Below, piece by piece: positions 13,272 through 22,941 of a stretch of 64,000 bases of DNA. This DNA is from Gemmatimonadaceae bacterium (GTDB taxonomy: Bacteria > Gemmatimonadota > Gemmatimonadetes > Gemmatimonadales > Gemmatimonadaceae). The DNA is taken from NCBI GenBank assembly GCA_013361935.1, contig JABFXC010000034.1, forward strand, positions 18,840 through 82,839. Reading direction: 5' to 3'. Each line of letters starts with the position of its first letter. The first letter of the stretch is position 1. A model generated the notes under the pieces. That model worked only from the letters and a program-made list of their open reading frames with translations. It was not told the DNA's origin and ran no database searches. Position numbers and translations under genes: made by a program.

Positions 13272-14168
13272 ATGCGCCCCTCCGCCCACACCGCCGTGCT
13301 GCTCGCGCTGGCCGTCGCCGCGCCGGTGGGTGCACAGCGGGTTCCGGGGCGCGATCTCCTCGATCTCCCCCTCGGGACGCTGGCGGACGCGCCCACCCTG
13401 GCGGCCTCCGATGTCGTCCTCTGGAACCCGGCGATGATCATGGTGCCTGCGCCGCACCTGGGCCGCGTGGGATTCGCGGCGGTGCAGACGCCCCCCGACC
13501 TCGGCGCGAGCGCCGTGGGGATCATGGTGTCCGGGGCGCTCCCGCGGGACCTGGCGGCCGCCCTGTCCGTCGTGCGCGCCGGCGTGACCGGGCTCGCGCG
13601 GACCGAGAGCACCCCCGAGACGGCGCTCGGCGACATCCCGTACAACACCACCATGGCCTCCCTCGCCCTCGCGCGCCGCAACGAGCGCGTCACGGTCGGG
13701 CTCGCGGTGCGCTTCCGGCAGGGCACCGTCGACGTCGAGCGACGCGGAGCGGTGGGGATCGACGGAGGAGTGCTCGGTGATTCCCTCTTCGGCCTGCCGA
13801 TCCGCGGCGCGATGTCCACCTTTCTCTGGCGGCCGGCGAACGGCGACGACGAGGAGACCGCGTATTCCGGCGCGCTCGACGGTACGGTCTACCGGCTCGA
13901 CTCGCTCGTGGAGGTCCGCACCGGGTATTCGCTGCTGATGGTCGAGCGCCGCACTACCGAGCACTACGCGTTCGTCGGCGCGACCGGGCGGCGCTGGGAG
14001 GCGCGCATCGGCCTCGCGCGGCACGAATCGTCCGGTGAATCGGAATGGTTTCTCCGCCTCGGAACCGGATTGCAGTATGGCCGGTATCACATCGGGGTCG
14101 CGCGCGAGGGTGGTCGCGACGAGCTCGGCGGCATCTACCAGTTCACCCTCGGCACGCTCATCCGTTAG
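13272..14168 (+). CDS. Putative secreted/outer-membrane protein of unknown function
   Basis: Signal peptide MRPSAHTAVLLALAVAAPVGAQ; Gly/aromatic-rich strands suggest a beta-rich protein; good codon structure. Confidence 0.7.
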   Translation: MRPSAHTAVLLALAVAAPVGAQRVPGRDLLDLPLGTLADAPTLAASDVVLWNPAMIMVPAPHLGRVGFAAVQTPPDLGASAVGIMVSGALPRDLAAALSVVRAGVTGLARTESTPETALGDIPYNTTMASLALARRNERVTVGLAVRFRQGTVDVERRGAVGIDGGVLGDSLFGLPIRGAMSTFLWRPANGDDEETAYSGALDGTVYRLDSLVEVRTGYSLLMVERRTTEHYAFVGATGRRWEARIGLARHESSGESEWFLRLGTGLQYGRYHIGVAREGGRDELGGIYQFTLGTLIR

Positions 14169-14171
14169 GCA

Positions 14172-15266
14172 ATGACCGACGCGACCTCGCAGCGCGAAAA
14201 TCTGCTCGACCTCGTTCCAGCCGCGGCCGAGGAACGCCTCCGCGCGTTCTTCGCCGCGCGCGGCGAGCCGCCGTTTCGCGCCAAGCAGGTGGTGCGGCGG
14301 TTGTGGACCGCGCCGGCGCCAAGCTTCGCGGCGATGACCGAGCTGCCGCTCGCGTTGCGCGACGCGCTCGACGCCGCGTTCGTGATCCCGCGACTGGAGC
14401 TTGCCGCGCGACAGAAGTCCGTGGACGGGACGGAGAAGTTTCTCTTCCGGATGGCCGACGGCCAGGGGATCGAGACCGTCGCGATCCCCGAGGGCAACCG
14501 CGTCACGCTCTGCATCTCCTCGCAGGCGGGATGCGCGCTCCAGTGCGCGTTCTGCGCGACCGGGGCGATGGGGTTCCAGCGCAACCTCCGGCTGCACGAG
14601 ATCGCCGGCCAGGTGCGCGAGATGAAGCTGCTCGATCCTCCCATCGAGATCACGAACATCGTGTTCATGGGGATGGGCGAGCCGCTGATGAACTGGAAGT
14701 CGGTCGATGCCACGCTCACCGTGCTGAACGCGCCCGAGGGATTCGGGATCGGCGCGCGACACATCACCGTGTCCACCGTGGGCATTCTGCCGGGCATCGT
14801 CGCGCTCGGCGAGCGTCCGGAGCAGTTCCGCCTCGCGATCTCGGTGCACGCGCCGACCGATGACCTGCGCCAGTCGCTGATGCCGGTGAACACCAAGTAT
14901 CCGCTCGCCGACGTGATCGACGCGGCGAAGGCCTTCGACCGGCGTGTGACGTTCGAGTACGTGATGCTCGGCGGCGTGAACGACCGGCTGGAGGACGCGC
15001 TGAACCTCGCGCGGCTCGCGAAGGAGTGCCGCGCCTTCGTGAACCTCATCCCGCTTCATCCGGGCGGCTCGATGGGTTTCAAGCCGACGCCAGCCGACGC
15101 GATCGTCCGCTTCGCGCGCGAGCTGCGGAAGGCGGGTGTCGAGGTCGCGATCCGGAAGAGCCGCGGGAAGGACATCGCCGCGGCGTGCGGCCAGCTACGG
15201 GTAGAACGGCTCGGCCGGCGGGCGCCACGCGTCGCCGAGCAGAACGGTCACGTCGAGGTAGCGTGA
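14172..15266 (+). CDS. rlmN: 23S rRNA (adenine2503-C2)-methyltransferase
   Basis: CISSQAGCALQCAFCATGAMGFQRNLRLHEIAGQV...ITNIVFMGMGEPLMNW...RKSRGKDIAAACGQL. Confidence 0.95.
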   Translation: MTDATSQRENLLDLVPAAAEERLRAFFAARGEPPFRAKQVVRRLWTAPAPSFAAMTELPLALRDALDAAFVIPRLELAARQKSVDGTEKFLFRMADGQGIETVAIPEGNRVTLCISSQAGCALQCAFCATGAMGFQRNLRLHEIAGQVREMKLLDPPIEITNIVFMGMGEPLMNWKSVDATLTVLNAPEGFGIGARHITVSTVGILPGIVALGERPEQFRLAISVHAPTDDLRQSLMPVNTKYPLADVIDAAKAFDRRVTFEYVMLGGVNDRLEDALNLARLAKECRAFVNLIPLHPGGSMGFKPTPADAIVRFARELRKAGVEVAIRKSRGKDIAAACGQLRVERLGRRAPRVAEQNGHVEVA

Positions 15267-15635
15267 CGTGTCGGGGCGCGACTCGACGCGAGTCGCGCCG
15301 AGCGCCTTCGCGACGAGCGCGGCCCATTCCGGATGGTTCGACCGGTCGAGCACGAGCGTGCTGTCGCGCGCGGGCTGCGTAGTCCCGACGTCGACGACGT
15401 CGAATCCGCGGTCTCGCAGATGGAGCGTGGCGCGGCGGGCGAGTCCGCGGACGCGCGTCGCGTTGAGCACCTGCACGCGGACCCGCACTCCCTCCGGCGC
15501 GCGAACGTCCGTGGCGTGATAGCGGCCGCCCGAGGAGGCGGCTCGGCCGCGCAGCGCCCACGTCGCCACCGCCGCAATCGCCACGATCGCGACTCCGGCG
15601 GCGATCGCGCGCTTCAGCGCACGAGGTTCCACAGC
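15195..15635 (-). CDS. LytR C-terminal domain-containing protein
   Basis: VEPRALKRAIAAGVAIVAIAAVATWALRG (TM) followed by VRVQVLNATRVRGLARRATLHLRDRGFDVVDVGTTQPARDSTLVLDRS. Start approximate. Confidence 0.72.
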   Translation of the reverse strand, partial: AVEPRALKRAIAAGVAIVAIAAVATWALRGRAASSGGRYHATDVRAPEGVRVRVQVLNATRVRGLARRATLHLRDRGFDVVDVGTTQPARDSTLVLDRSNHPEWAALVAKALGATRVESRPDTSRYLDVTVLLGDAWRPPAEPFYP

Positions 15636-16144
15636 GACACCGTCTCCGGAAAAAGCGTGTGTCCCTCGCGCAGCGCGTGCTCGATGCGCATGCGGACCAC
15701 CTGACGGAAGGTGCCGTTGAAGTCGGTCGCGACCTTGTCGGCCAGATACGCGCGATCGGCGGGCATGAAGCGGCGGCCGGGCTCGAGGAAGTCGGCCATG
15801 AACAGCGCGCGCCCGAGCCGCTTCCACGCTGCGCTCCCCACGGTGTGCCAGCGGATCGCGTCGAGCATCTCGGCGCGGCGGTCTCCCTCGCGCTCCAGGT
15901 AGGCGGCTGTGGCTGGACCGTGCAGCATCTCGGAGGTGAAGTCGGCGCGAGGGACGAGCGCCCGCAGCTCGCTCTCCGGGGAGTCGCGCAGGGCGTCGTG
16001 CAGCACCGCCGCGTCGCGCCAGGCGCGCGCCTCCTCGGGCGGGACGCCGAGCTGGAACGCCCAGCGCTCCATGAGCTCCGTGACGCGCTCGATATGCGCG
16101 CGGCGCTTCTCGCTGACGCAGGCCCACGAGGGAAGCTGGATCAT
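15614..16144 (-). CDS. HD-domain phosphohydrolase, YqeK-like
   Basis: RRAHIERVTELMERWAFQLGVPPEEARAWRDAAVLHDALRDSP...AIRWHTVGSAAWKRLGRALFMADFLEPGRRF. Confidence 0.78.
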   Translation of the reverse strand: MIQLPSWACVSEKRRAHIERVTELMERWAFQLGVPPEEARAWRDAAVLHDALRDSPESELRALVPRADFTSEMLHGPATAAYLEREGDRRAEMLDAIRWHTVGSAAWKRLGRALFMADFLEPGRRFMPADRAYLADKVATDFNGTFRQVVRMRIEHALREGHTLFPETVSLWNLVR

Positions 16145-16986
16145 GCGCCGAGCACGAGGTTGTCGATGAGCCGCGTCCTGCCCACTCGGGCCGCGATCAT
16201 CGCCACGGTCCCGGGCTCGGCCGTCTCCACAGGCTCCAGCGACGTGCCGTTGGCGAGCGCGAGATAGTCGATGCGGACCGAGGGCTCGCCGTCCAGGACT
16301 CGGCGGCCCGCCGTGAGCAGCGCGTCGGCGCGGCGCTCGCCGCGATCGAAGGCATCGCGCATCGCGAAGAGCGCGCGCGAGAGGGCGAGGGCCCGGCCAC
16401 GCTCGGCGTCGGAGAGGTAGCTGTTCAGGCTGGACATCGCGAGCACGTCCGGCTCGCGGGTCGTCGGCGCGACGACGATCTCCGTCGGGATCGCGAGATC
16501 GTCGACCATCGCGCGAACGAGCGTCGCCTGCTGCACGTCCTTCTGCCCGAAGACGGCGACGTCCGGCTGGACGATGTTCAGCAGCTTCGCCACCACGGTG
16601 AGCACGCCGGCGAAATGCCCCGGCCGAACCTCACCCTCCCACCGGCGGTGCAGCGCGCAAGGGATCACCTCCGCGCGCATCTCCCGCGGATACATCTCCT
16701 TCGCGTCGGGCATGAAGAGCAGATCGACGCCCCGCGCGCTCGCCTTCGCCGCGTCGCCGTCGCGGTCGCGCGGGTAGCTCGCGAGATCTTCCGTCGGCGC
16801 GAACTGCAGCGGATTCACGAAGATGCTCATCACGACGAACGCGGCGCGACGGCGGGCCTCGTCGACGAGCGTGAGGTGTCCCTCGTGCAGGAACCCCATC
16901 GTCGGCACGAAGGCGATCCGCTTCCCTTCCGCGCGCGCCGCCCCGACCGCCGCGCGCACCTCGGCGATCCGTTCGACGGTGCGCAT
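16141..16986 (-). CDS. panC: Pantoate--beta-alanine ligase
   Basis: MRTVERIAEVRAAVGAARAEGKRIAFVPTMGFLHEGHLTLVDEARRRAAFVVMSIFVNPLQFAPTEDLASYPRD. Confidence 0.95.
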   Translation of the reverse strand: MRTVERIAEVRAAVGAARAEGKRIAFVPTMGFLHEGHLTLVDEARRRAAFVVMSIFVNPLQFAPTEDLASYPRDRDGDAAKASARGVDLLFMPDAKEMYPREMRAEVIPCALHRRWEGEVRPGHFAGVLTVVAKLLNIVQPDVAVFGQKDVQQATLVRAMVDDLAIPTEIVVAPTTREPDVLAMSSLNSYLSDAERGRALALSRALFAMRDAFDRGERRADALLTAGRRVLDGEPSVRIDYLALANGTSLEPVETAEPGTVAMIAARVGRTRLIDNLVLGA

Positions 16987-17792
16987 CAGAAGCTGTGGGC
17001 CTCGTCGGGGTAGCGGCCGCTGCGCGTCTCGTCGGCGAATCCGCGGATGGCGGCGCGCGCCGCGTCGCCGAGTTCGGCGTAGCGCTTGAGGAACTTCGGG
17101 GCGAAGCCGGCGTTCAGGCCGAGGAGGTCGGGGAGCACGAGCACCTGTCCGTCGCATCCCGGTCCCGCGCCGATCCCTATCGTCGGGATGCGGACCGACT
17201 CGGTCACGCGGCGCGCGACCGCCGCGGGCATGAGCTCGAGGACGATCGAGAACGCGCCGGCGTCCTCGAGCCGCTTCGCCTCGTCGAGGAGACGCCGCTC
17301 GCCGGCCTCGTCGCGCCCCTGCACGCGCGCGCCGCCTAACGCGTGAATCGACTGCGGGGTGAAGCCGAGGTGGCCCATCACCGGCACGCCCATCTCCACG
17401 ACCCGGCGCACCGTCTCGGCGCGCGACGGGCTCCCCCCCTCGAGCTTCACCGCCTGCGCGGCGGTCTCCTGCATCACCCGTCCGGCGTTGCGCATCGCGT
17501 CCTCGGCGCTCACCTGATAGGTCATGAACGGGAGATCGATGACGAGGAGCGCGCGGCGGCACCCGCGGCGCACCATGGTCGCGTGGTAGATCATCTGGTC
17601 GAGCGTAACGCCGAGCGTCGAGTCGAGCCCGGCGACGACGTTGCCCAGCGAGTCGCCGACGAGGATCGCGTCGACGCCGGATTCGTCGACGATCCGCGCG
17701 AAGAGCGCGTCGTACGCGGTGACCATCACGAGCTTCTCGCCGCCCTTGCGCGCCGCGAAGTCGCGGATCGTGACTGCCTTCTCGTCGGTCAT
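16986..17792 (-). CDS. panB: 3-methyl-2-oxobutanoate hydroxymethyltransferase
   Basis: VMVTAYDALFARIVDESGVDAILVGDSLGNVVAGLDSTLGVTLDQMIYHATMVRRG...PVMGHLGFTPQSIHALGG. Confidence 0.95.
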   Translation of the reverse strand: MTDEKAVTIRDFAARKGGEKLVMVTAYDALFARIVDESGVDAILVGDSLGNVVAGLDSTLGVTLDQMIYHATMVRRGCRRALLVIDLPFMTYQVSAEDAMRNAGRVMQETAAQAVKLEGGSPSRAETVRRVVEMGVPVMGHLGFTPQSIHALGGARVQGRDEAGERRLLDEAKRLEDAGAFSIVLELMPAAVARRVTESVRIPTIGIGAGPGCDGQVLVLPDLLGLNAGFAPKFLKRYAELGDAARAAIRGFADETRSGRYPDEAHSF

Positions 17793-18205
17793 CGGATGTC
17801 GTGGGCGCCGAGCTCGTCGAGCTCGCGGCGCCAGAAGTCGCGGTTGGACAGCTCGGGGTGCGGCACGCGGCAATCGGGAGAATCGGAGCGCTGCGCGCGC
17901 ATGGCGACGATGTCGAGGTCGAGAGTGCGCGCGCCCCAGCGCTCGCCGCGGACGCGGCCGGCGCGCGTCTCGATGGCGAGCAGCGCTTCGAGAAGCGCTC
18001 GCGGCGACAGCTCCGTCTCGATCGCCGCCATCTGGTTGAGGTATGTGCCCTGCCCCGCCGGACCGATGGGCGCGGTCTCCTCGACGCGCGTCACGGCGAG
18101 CACGCGCGAGCGCGGCAGCGCGGCGAGCCCGGCGCGCCCCAGCGCGAGGTTCGCGTCACGATCGCCGAGGTTGGACCCGAGCGCGACATAGGCGACGTCA
18201 CGCAC
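17789..18205 (-). CDS. folK: 2-amino-4-hydroxy-6-hydroxymethyldihydropteridine diphosphokinase
   Basis: VRDVAYVALGSNLGDRDANLALG...YLNQMAAIETELSPRALLEALLAIETRAGRVRGERWGARTLDLDIV. Confidence 0.93.
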   Translation of the reverse strand: MRDVAYVALGSNLGDRDANLALGRAGLAALPRSRVLAVTRVEETAPIGPAGQGTYLNQMAAIETELSPRALLEALLAIETRAGRVRGERWGARTLDLDIVAMRAQRSDSPDCRVPHPELSNRDFWRRELDELGAHDIR

Positions 18206-18554
18206 GCGCGCGATCGACGACCACTTCGGCGAAGGCGAGCGGACCGGGGAGCGCGACGTTCGGCTTCCGGACGGCGACGCGGACGCGAGCCACCGCGTGC
18301 TCGCGGAGGACCATCGTTCCCAGCTCGTCGGCGATCGACTCCAGCAGCAGCGCGTCGCGGCCGACGACCGTCGCGGCGGCGTCGTAGAGCGCGCGGTAGT
18401 CGACGATGCTCGCCGTGGTCGCCGGGCCGTGGCGCTCGTGCCAGACGGTGAGATCGACCTCGATCGGCTGCGGATGCTCGCGCTCGTGCGGGAGGACGCC
18501 GACCCGCGCGTGAAAGCGCATCGCGCGGAGGGTGATCGCTTCTCTGACTGGCAC
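18198..18554 (-). CDS. folB: Dihydroneopterin aldolase
   Basis: ITLRAMRFHARVGVLPHEREHPQPIEVDLTVWHERHGPATTASIVDYRALYDAA. Confidence 0.9.
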   Translation of the reverse strand: MPVREAITLRAMRFHARVGVLPHEREHPQPIEVDLTVWHERHGPATTASIVDYRALYDAAATVVGRDALLLESIADELGTMVLREHAVARVRVAVRKPNVALPGPLAFAEVVVDRARA

Positions 18555-18604
18555 GAGGTCAACGTATCGGAGCGCCGGGACACTGTCAAACGCGCGAGGC
18601 GCGC

Positions 18605-20686
18605 TCAGGCCACGCTCGTCAGGCGCCGCGTGAGCTCGGTGAGATAGGCGGCGACGTCGCGCAGCTCGTGGGTGGCACCCTCGAGCTCGCGGAGCGCCGT
18701 CGCCTGCTGCGTCGCCGAGTCGGAGACGGCCATCGCGCCCTCGCGGTTGCGCGAGGAGATCTCGGTGACCCGCTCGACGCGGTCGCGCAGCCGCTCGAAC
18801 TCCGCCTCCTGCTCGCGCGACACCGTGGCGATGCGGCCGGCGCGCTCCGATCCGGCGGCGGTGGTCGTCACGATCTGGTCGAGCGCGGCCAGCGCCGCCT
18901 CCGACAGCGTCTCGACGTCGGCGACGATCGTCTCGCCGTCCTTCACCTTCGCCGCGACACGCTTCATCCGGTCGTGGAACCCCTCGAGCATGTCGCTCAC
19001 CTCGTTCGCCGCGCGCGCGCTCTGCTCGGCGAGCTTGCGCACCTCGTCGGCGACCACGGCGAAGCCCAGGCCGCGATCCCCGGCGCGGGCCGCCTCGATC
19101 GCCGCGTTCACGGCGAGCAGGTTGGTCTGGTCGGCGATCTCGCGGATGACGGTGATGAACTCGAACAGCTCCCGCGTCGAGCTGGCGAGCACGCTGATCT
19201 GCGCGGCGCTCTCGCTGACCACCCCCTTCGCGCCGACCAGCCGCTCGATCGCGGTCCCGATCGTGCCGCGATGCTCGGTCGCGATCTGGGTGGCGCGGGC
19301 GCTCGCGTCCGCCGCCGCGCCGCCGTCGGCCGCCACGGCCGCCGTCGCGCGGTGCAGCGACTGCGTCATCTCCAGCGACCGGCCGAGCTGGTCGCTCTCC
19401 TCGGCGATCGCGCGCGTGATCTCACCGACGGTCTTCGCGACCGCCTCTCCACCGCTTCGCAGCGCCTTCGCCGACTGGTTCAGCGTCGCCACCTGGGCGC
19501 CGACGCGATCGACCGCGGCCAGCAGCGGCGTGCGCAGGTCGTGGATGTGCAGCGTCGTCGCGAGCTGGTTCGCGGAACGCTGCAGCAGCTGCAGCTCCTT
19601 GTCGCCGTAGCTCGAGCGCTTGTGGTGTTCCAGCTCGAGGATCCCGACCATGCGGTCGCCGAAGCGCAGCGGAATGACGACGGCGCTCCGTGCGGACGCA
19701 CGCGGGTTCGCCACGCGCCCGTCGCGCGGCGCGTCGCTGATGACGATCGGCTCGCCGGTCTCGAGCGCCTTCGCGCGCAGCTCGCCCCCCTCGACGGTGG
19801 GCGACTGCGTCTCGTCGAGCATGCCCGGGCCGGCGCGGAACACCATGCGCAGCTGACCGGCATGGAAGCGCCAGATGCGGAAGTCCTGCCAGTCCACGAG
19901 GCGATGCGCGAGACTCTGGATCCGGTTGAACGCCTCGCCGAGCGACACGTCGCTCGAGACGACCTGCTCCATCGCGTGGATCTTGTTCAGCTCCTCCGCG
20001 GCGATCGATTCCTCGAGGATCTTCTTCACGAGCAGCCCGGCCGCCATCAGCACCGTGAGGACGACGAGCCAGCCGACGATCTTGAACGTCGCCAGCGTCG
20101 CGACCACGATCGCGATCGCGGTCGTGCTCACCCCGAAAGCGATCACCTCGTAGCGGAGGATGAGGGACTTCTCCTCCGGGCGCAGCTTGTCGCGGAAGAG
20201 CAGCGTGAAGTAGAGCAGCGCGCGGCTGAGCAGGAAGTAGCTGAAGACGAAGACCGACGCCGCCGGGATGATGTCCGCCGACAGCAGGCTGCCGTGCGTC
20301 GCGTCGCCCATCACCGCGAGCGCGGAGAAGAAGCCATACGACGACGCGAGCGCGATCACCTCGCGGCCGGCGTTGATCCAGCCGACTTCCGCCGGCTTGC
20401 GCAGCAGCAGCCAGTCCGCGAAGAAGACGCCCGCGTACATGCCGAGCGCGGTCGCCGGTGCGCCGAGCACGATCGCGCCGCCCACCGCGATCATCCCGAG
20501 GAGGTTGAGCGCGGAGTACTTCGTCAGCGAGATCTGGAAGCGGCGCAGCGCGACGGTCGCCATGCCGACCATCGTGATGCCCCACACGCGCGTGACCCAC
20601 GCCTCTCCGTGGAGAAGCGTGAGCAGCAGGATCGCCGACCCGGCGACCGCGAGCGCGCGGGCGTAGTACTTCAGGAAGAGACGCAC
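18605..20686 (-). CDS. Multi-TM + GAF + methyl-accepting chemotaxis signalling domain protein
   Basis: N-terminal hydrophobic segments ([23 protein letters not shown]...), GAF-like middle ([19 protein letters not shown]...), MCP tip [43 protein letters not shown]. Confidence 0.88.
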   Translation of the reverse strand: MRLFLKYYARALAVAGSAILLLTLLHGEAWVTRVWGITMVGMATVALRRFQISLTKYSALNLLGMIAVGGAIVLGAPATALGMYAGVFFADWLLLRKPAEVGWINAGREVIALASSYGFFSALAVMGDATHGSLLSADIIPAASVFVFSYFLLSRALLYFTLLFRDKLRPEEKSLILRYEVIAFGVSTTAIAIVVATLATFKIVGWLVVLTVLMAAGLLVKKILEESIAAEELNKIHAMEQVVSSDVSLGEAFNRIQSLAHRLVDWQDFRIWRFHAGQLRMVFRAGPGMLDETQSPTVEGGELRAKALETGEPIVISDAPRDGRVANPRASARSAVVIPLRFGDRMVGILELEHHKRSSYGDKELQLLQRSANQLATTLHIHDLRTPLLAAVDRVGAQVATLNQSAKALRSGGEAVAKTVGEITRAIAEESDQLGRSLEMTQSLHRATAAVAADGGAAADASARATQIATEHRGTIGTAIERLVGAKGVVSESAAQISVLASSTRELFEFITVIREIADQTNLLAVNAAIEAARAGDRGLGFAVVADEVRKLAEQSARAANEVSDMLEGFHDRMKRVAAKVKDGETIVADVETLSEAALAALDQIVTTTAAGSERAGRIATVSREQEAEFERLRDRVERVTEISSRNREGAMAVSDSATQQATALRELEGATHELRDVAAYLTELTRRLTSVA

Positions 20687-20693
20687 GCGTCGC

Positions 20694-21494
20694 TCAGCCG
20701 GCGTCGATGGCGGAGCGCATCGCGCGGGCGAGCGAGAGCGCGCTCTCCACGCTCTCCTCGGCGGCACGGACGATGGCGCTGCCGACGACCACGCCATCGG
20801 CCATCTCCGCCACCGTCCGCGCCTGATCCGGCTGCGAGATGCCGAAGCCGACGCAGACCGGGAGCGTGGTCACCGCGCGCAGCCGCCGCATCGTGTCGCC
20901 GAGCTCGGGCGGGAGCGACTGCTGGACGCCGGTCACGCCGAGTCGGCTGATGAGGTACACGAAGCCGCGCCCGTGCTTCGCGATCTCGCGCATCCGCGAC
21001 GCGGGCGTCGTCGGCGCGACGAGCCGCACGAAGGCCAGCGGCCCTTCGCCGAACCAGCTCTCCAGATCGGGATCGGCGCCGACCGGGAGATCGGTGACGA
21101 GCACTCCGGCGACGCCCGCGTCGCGCGCGCGAACGAGGACGTCGCGGCCGGCGGCGAGGAGCGGGTTGAGATAGCTGAACAGGACGACGGGGATCGGCGA
21201 TTTCGCTCGCGCGATGAGCTCGAGCGTGCGCTCGAGGTTCATCCCGTGGCCGAGGGCGCGCTGCGAGCTTCCCTGGATCACTGGTCCGTCGGCCATCGGG
21301 TCGGAGAACGGGACGCCGACCTCGATCGCGTCGGCGCCGACGTCGGCGAGGCCCTGCACGAGATCGAGCGAGCGCTCGATGTCCGGGTGGCCCGCGGTCA
21401 CGTACGGGACGAGCGCCCGCCGCCCTTTGGCGCGGAGCGTCTCGAAGCGCTGCGACAGCTGGTCAGGCGAAGTAGTCGCTGACGCGGATCCCAT
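20694..21494 (-). CDS. trpA: Tryptophan synthase alpha chain
   Basis: [60 protein letters not shown]. Confidence 0.95.
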   Translation of the reverse strand: MGSASATTSPDQLSQRFETLRAKGRRALVPYVTAGHPDIERSLDLVQGLADVGADAIEVGVPFSDPMADGPVIQGSSQRALGHGMNLERTLELIARAKSPIPVVLFSYLNPLLAAGRDVLVRARDAGVAGVLVTDLPVGADPDLESWFGEGPLAFVRLVAPTTPASRMREIAKHGRGFVYLISRLGVTGVQQSLPPELGDTMRRLRAVTTLPVCVGFGISQPDQARTVAEMADGVVVGSAIVRAAEESVESALSLARAMRSAIDAG

Positions 21495-22941
21495 AGCGGT
21501 CCGGATTCTCCGTCTTGATGATGGTGCGGGCATAGCGCTCGCCCGAGGCGTCGCGTAGCGCGAGGTCGACGAGCTCGCCCGGATAGACGATGTTGCCGCG
21601 CGCGTCGCTGACGATGCGCACGATCGGGCGCGAAATGAGCTCGGCGATCGGGTTGGCGGCGTGCACGATCGCGAGCTCGAAGGTGTCGAGCACGACGAGC
21701 GTCCCCACGGGGTAGACGCCGAGGAGGTTCACGAACGCCTTGACGACGACAGGGTCCATCCCGCGCCTCGGGTTGTCGCGCATCTCCTCGAGCACCGCCG
21801 CCGGCGACAGCGGATCCGTCTGGTACGCCCGCCGCGACGTCGCCGCATCGAAGCCGTCCGCGACCGCGACGATCTTGCTGTAGATGCTCATGTCCCGCTT
21901 CCGGATCGGCCGCGGGTAGCCCGTCTGGTCCGTCTTCATGTGGTGCTCGTACGCCACGACCATCGAGCGGTACGGCAGCTCCTGCTGCCCGCGCATGTGG
22001 AAGAGCGCGAGGACGCCGAGCCACGGATGCGCCGCGATCTGCCGCCACTCGTCGTCCGTCAGGCCGGTCGACTTGTTCAGCACGTCGATCGCGACGCGCG
22101 ACTTGCCGATGTCGTGGAAGAGCGCGGCGAGCCCGAGATCGTAGAGCTGGATCTTCGACAGCCCGAGCCGGCGGCCGAGGGCGACCGAGAAGATGCAGAC
22201 GTTCACGCTGTGCGTGAACGTGTACTCGTCGTAGTCGCGGATCGTCGTCAGCCCCATGAGCGAGGTTTCCTCGTTCAGGATCTGGTCGACAATGGTCTGC
22301 ACGACGCGCTTGATCTTCTTGATGTTCGGGCTGCGGCCGACGCGCACCGAGTGCACGAGGTCCTTCGTGACGGCGACCGACTGCGAGTAGGTGCGCTTCG
22401 CGGCCTCCTTCGCCTTTTCGCGGAACTCCTCTTCCTCGCCCTCGTTGGCCGGTCCGAGCTCGAACCAGGTGATCTTCGCCGCCTCGAGCTTGCCGAGCAG
22501 TTGCATCAGCCGCTGCGACGAGGCCTCCTTGCTCGGCGCCTGGAGGAGCGAGAGGAAGGTGAGCCAGTCGCGCGGCGTGGGCGCGCCATGGATGCGCAGC
22601 GTTCCGACGCCGGCCGCGCGGAAGAGCGAGAGGAGGTGGCTGAAGCTCGCGTAGTTGTCGAGGTCGAGGCGAAGCCGCGTCGCGTTCACGAAGATGAACT
22701 CGCCGGAGACCTTCACCTCCAGCTCGTGCTCGCGCTTCACGATCTCTCCGGTGACGTTCGCCAGCTCCTGCAGCGCCTTCTGCACGGCGGCGTTCTCGAC
22801 GGGGTAGAGCTTGATCGAGCGCAGCGCGCCGTAGAGCGCGAGCACGTACGTCTTACCGGCGCGGCGGACGTAGGAGTCCCCTCCCGGCTCGACGAAGCTC
22901 TCCGCGCCGGGGGCGCGCGAGCTCCGGGTAGGCGCGGTCAT
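21463..22941 (-). CDS. HD-GYP domain protein (putative c-di-GMP phosphodiesterase) with extended N-terminal domain
   Basis: LYDLGLAALFHDIGKSRVAIDVLNKSTGL...AYEHHMKTDQTGYPRPIRKRDMSIYSKIVAVADGFDAATSRRAYQ. Confidence 0.9.
   Translation of the reverse strand: MTAPTRSSRAPGAESFVEPGGDSYVRRAGKTYVLALYGALRSIKLYPVENAAVQKALQELANVTGEIVKREHELEVKVSGEFIFVNATRLRLDLDNYASFSHLLSLFRAAGVGTLRIHGAPTPRDWLTFLSLLQAPSKEASSQRLMQLLGKLEAAKITWFELGPANEGEEEEFREKAKEAAKRTYSQSVAVTKDLVHSVRVGRSPNIKKIKRVVQTIVDQILNEETSLMGLTTIRDYDEYTFTHSVNVCIFSVALGRRLGLSKIQLYDLGLAALFHDIGKSRVAIDVLNKSTGLTDDEWRQIAAHPWLGVLALFHMRGQQELPYRSMVVAYEHHMKTDQTGYPRPIRKRDMSIYSKIVAVADGFDAATSRRAYQTDPLSPAAVLEEMRDNPRRGMDPVVVKAFVNLLGVYPVGTLVVLDTFELAIVHAANPIAELISRPIVRIVSDARGNIVYPGELVDLALRDASGERYARTIIKTENPDRYGIRVSDYFA

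Noticed and set aside
13146-15059. 637 aa minus ORF
   Set aside because: Antisense to the outer-membrane-like gene and rlmN; low-complexity mirror translation.
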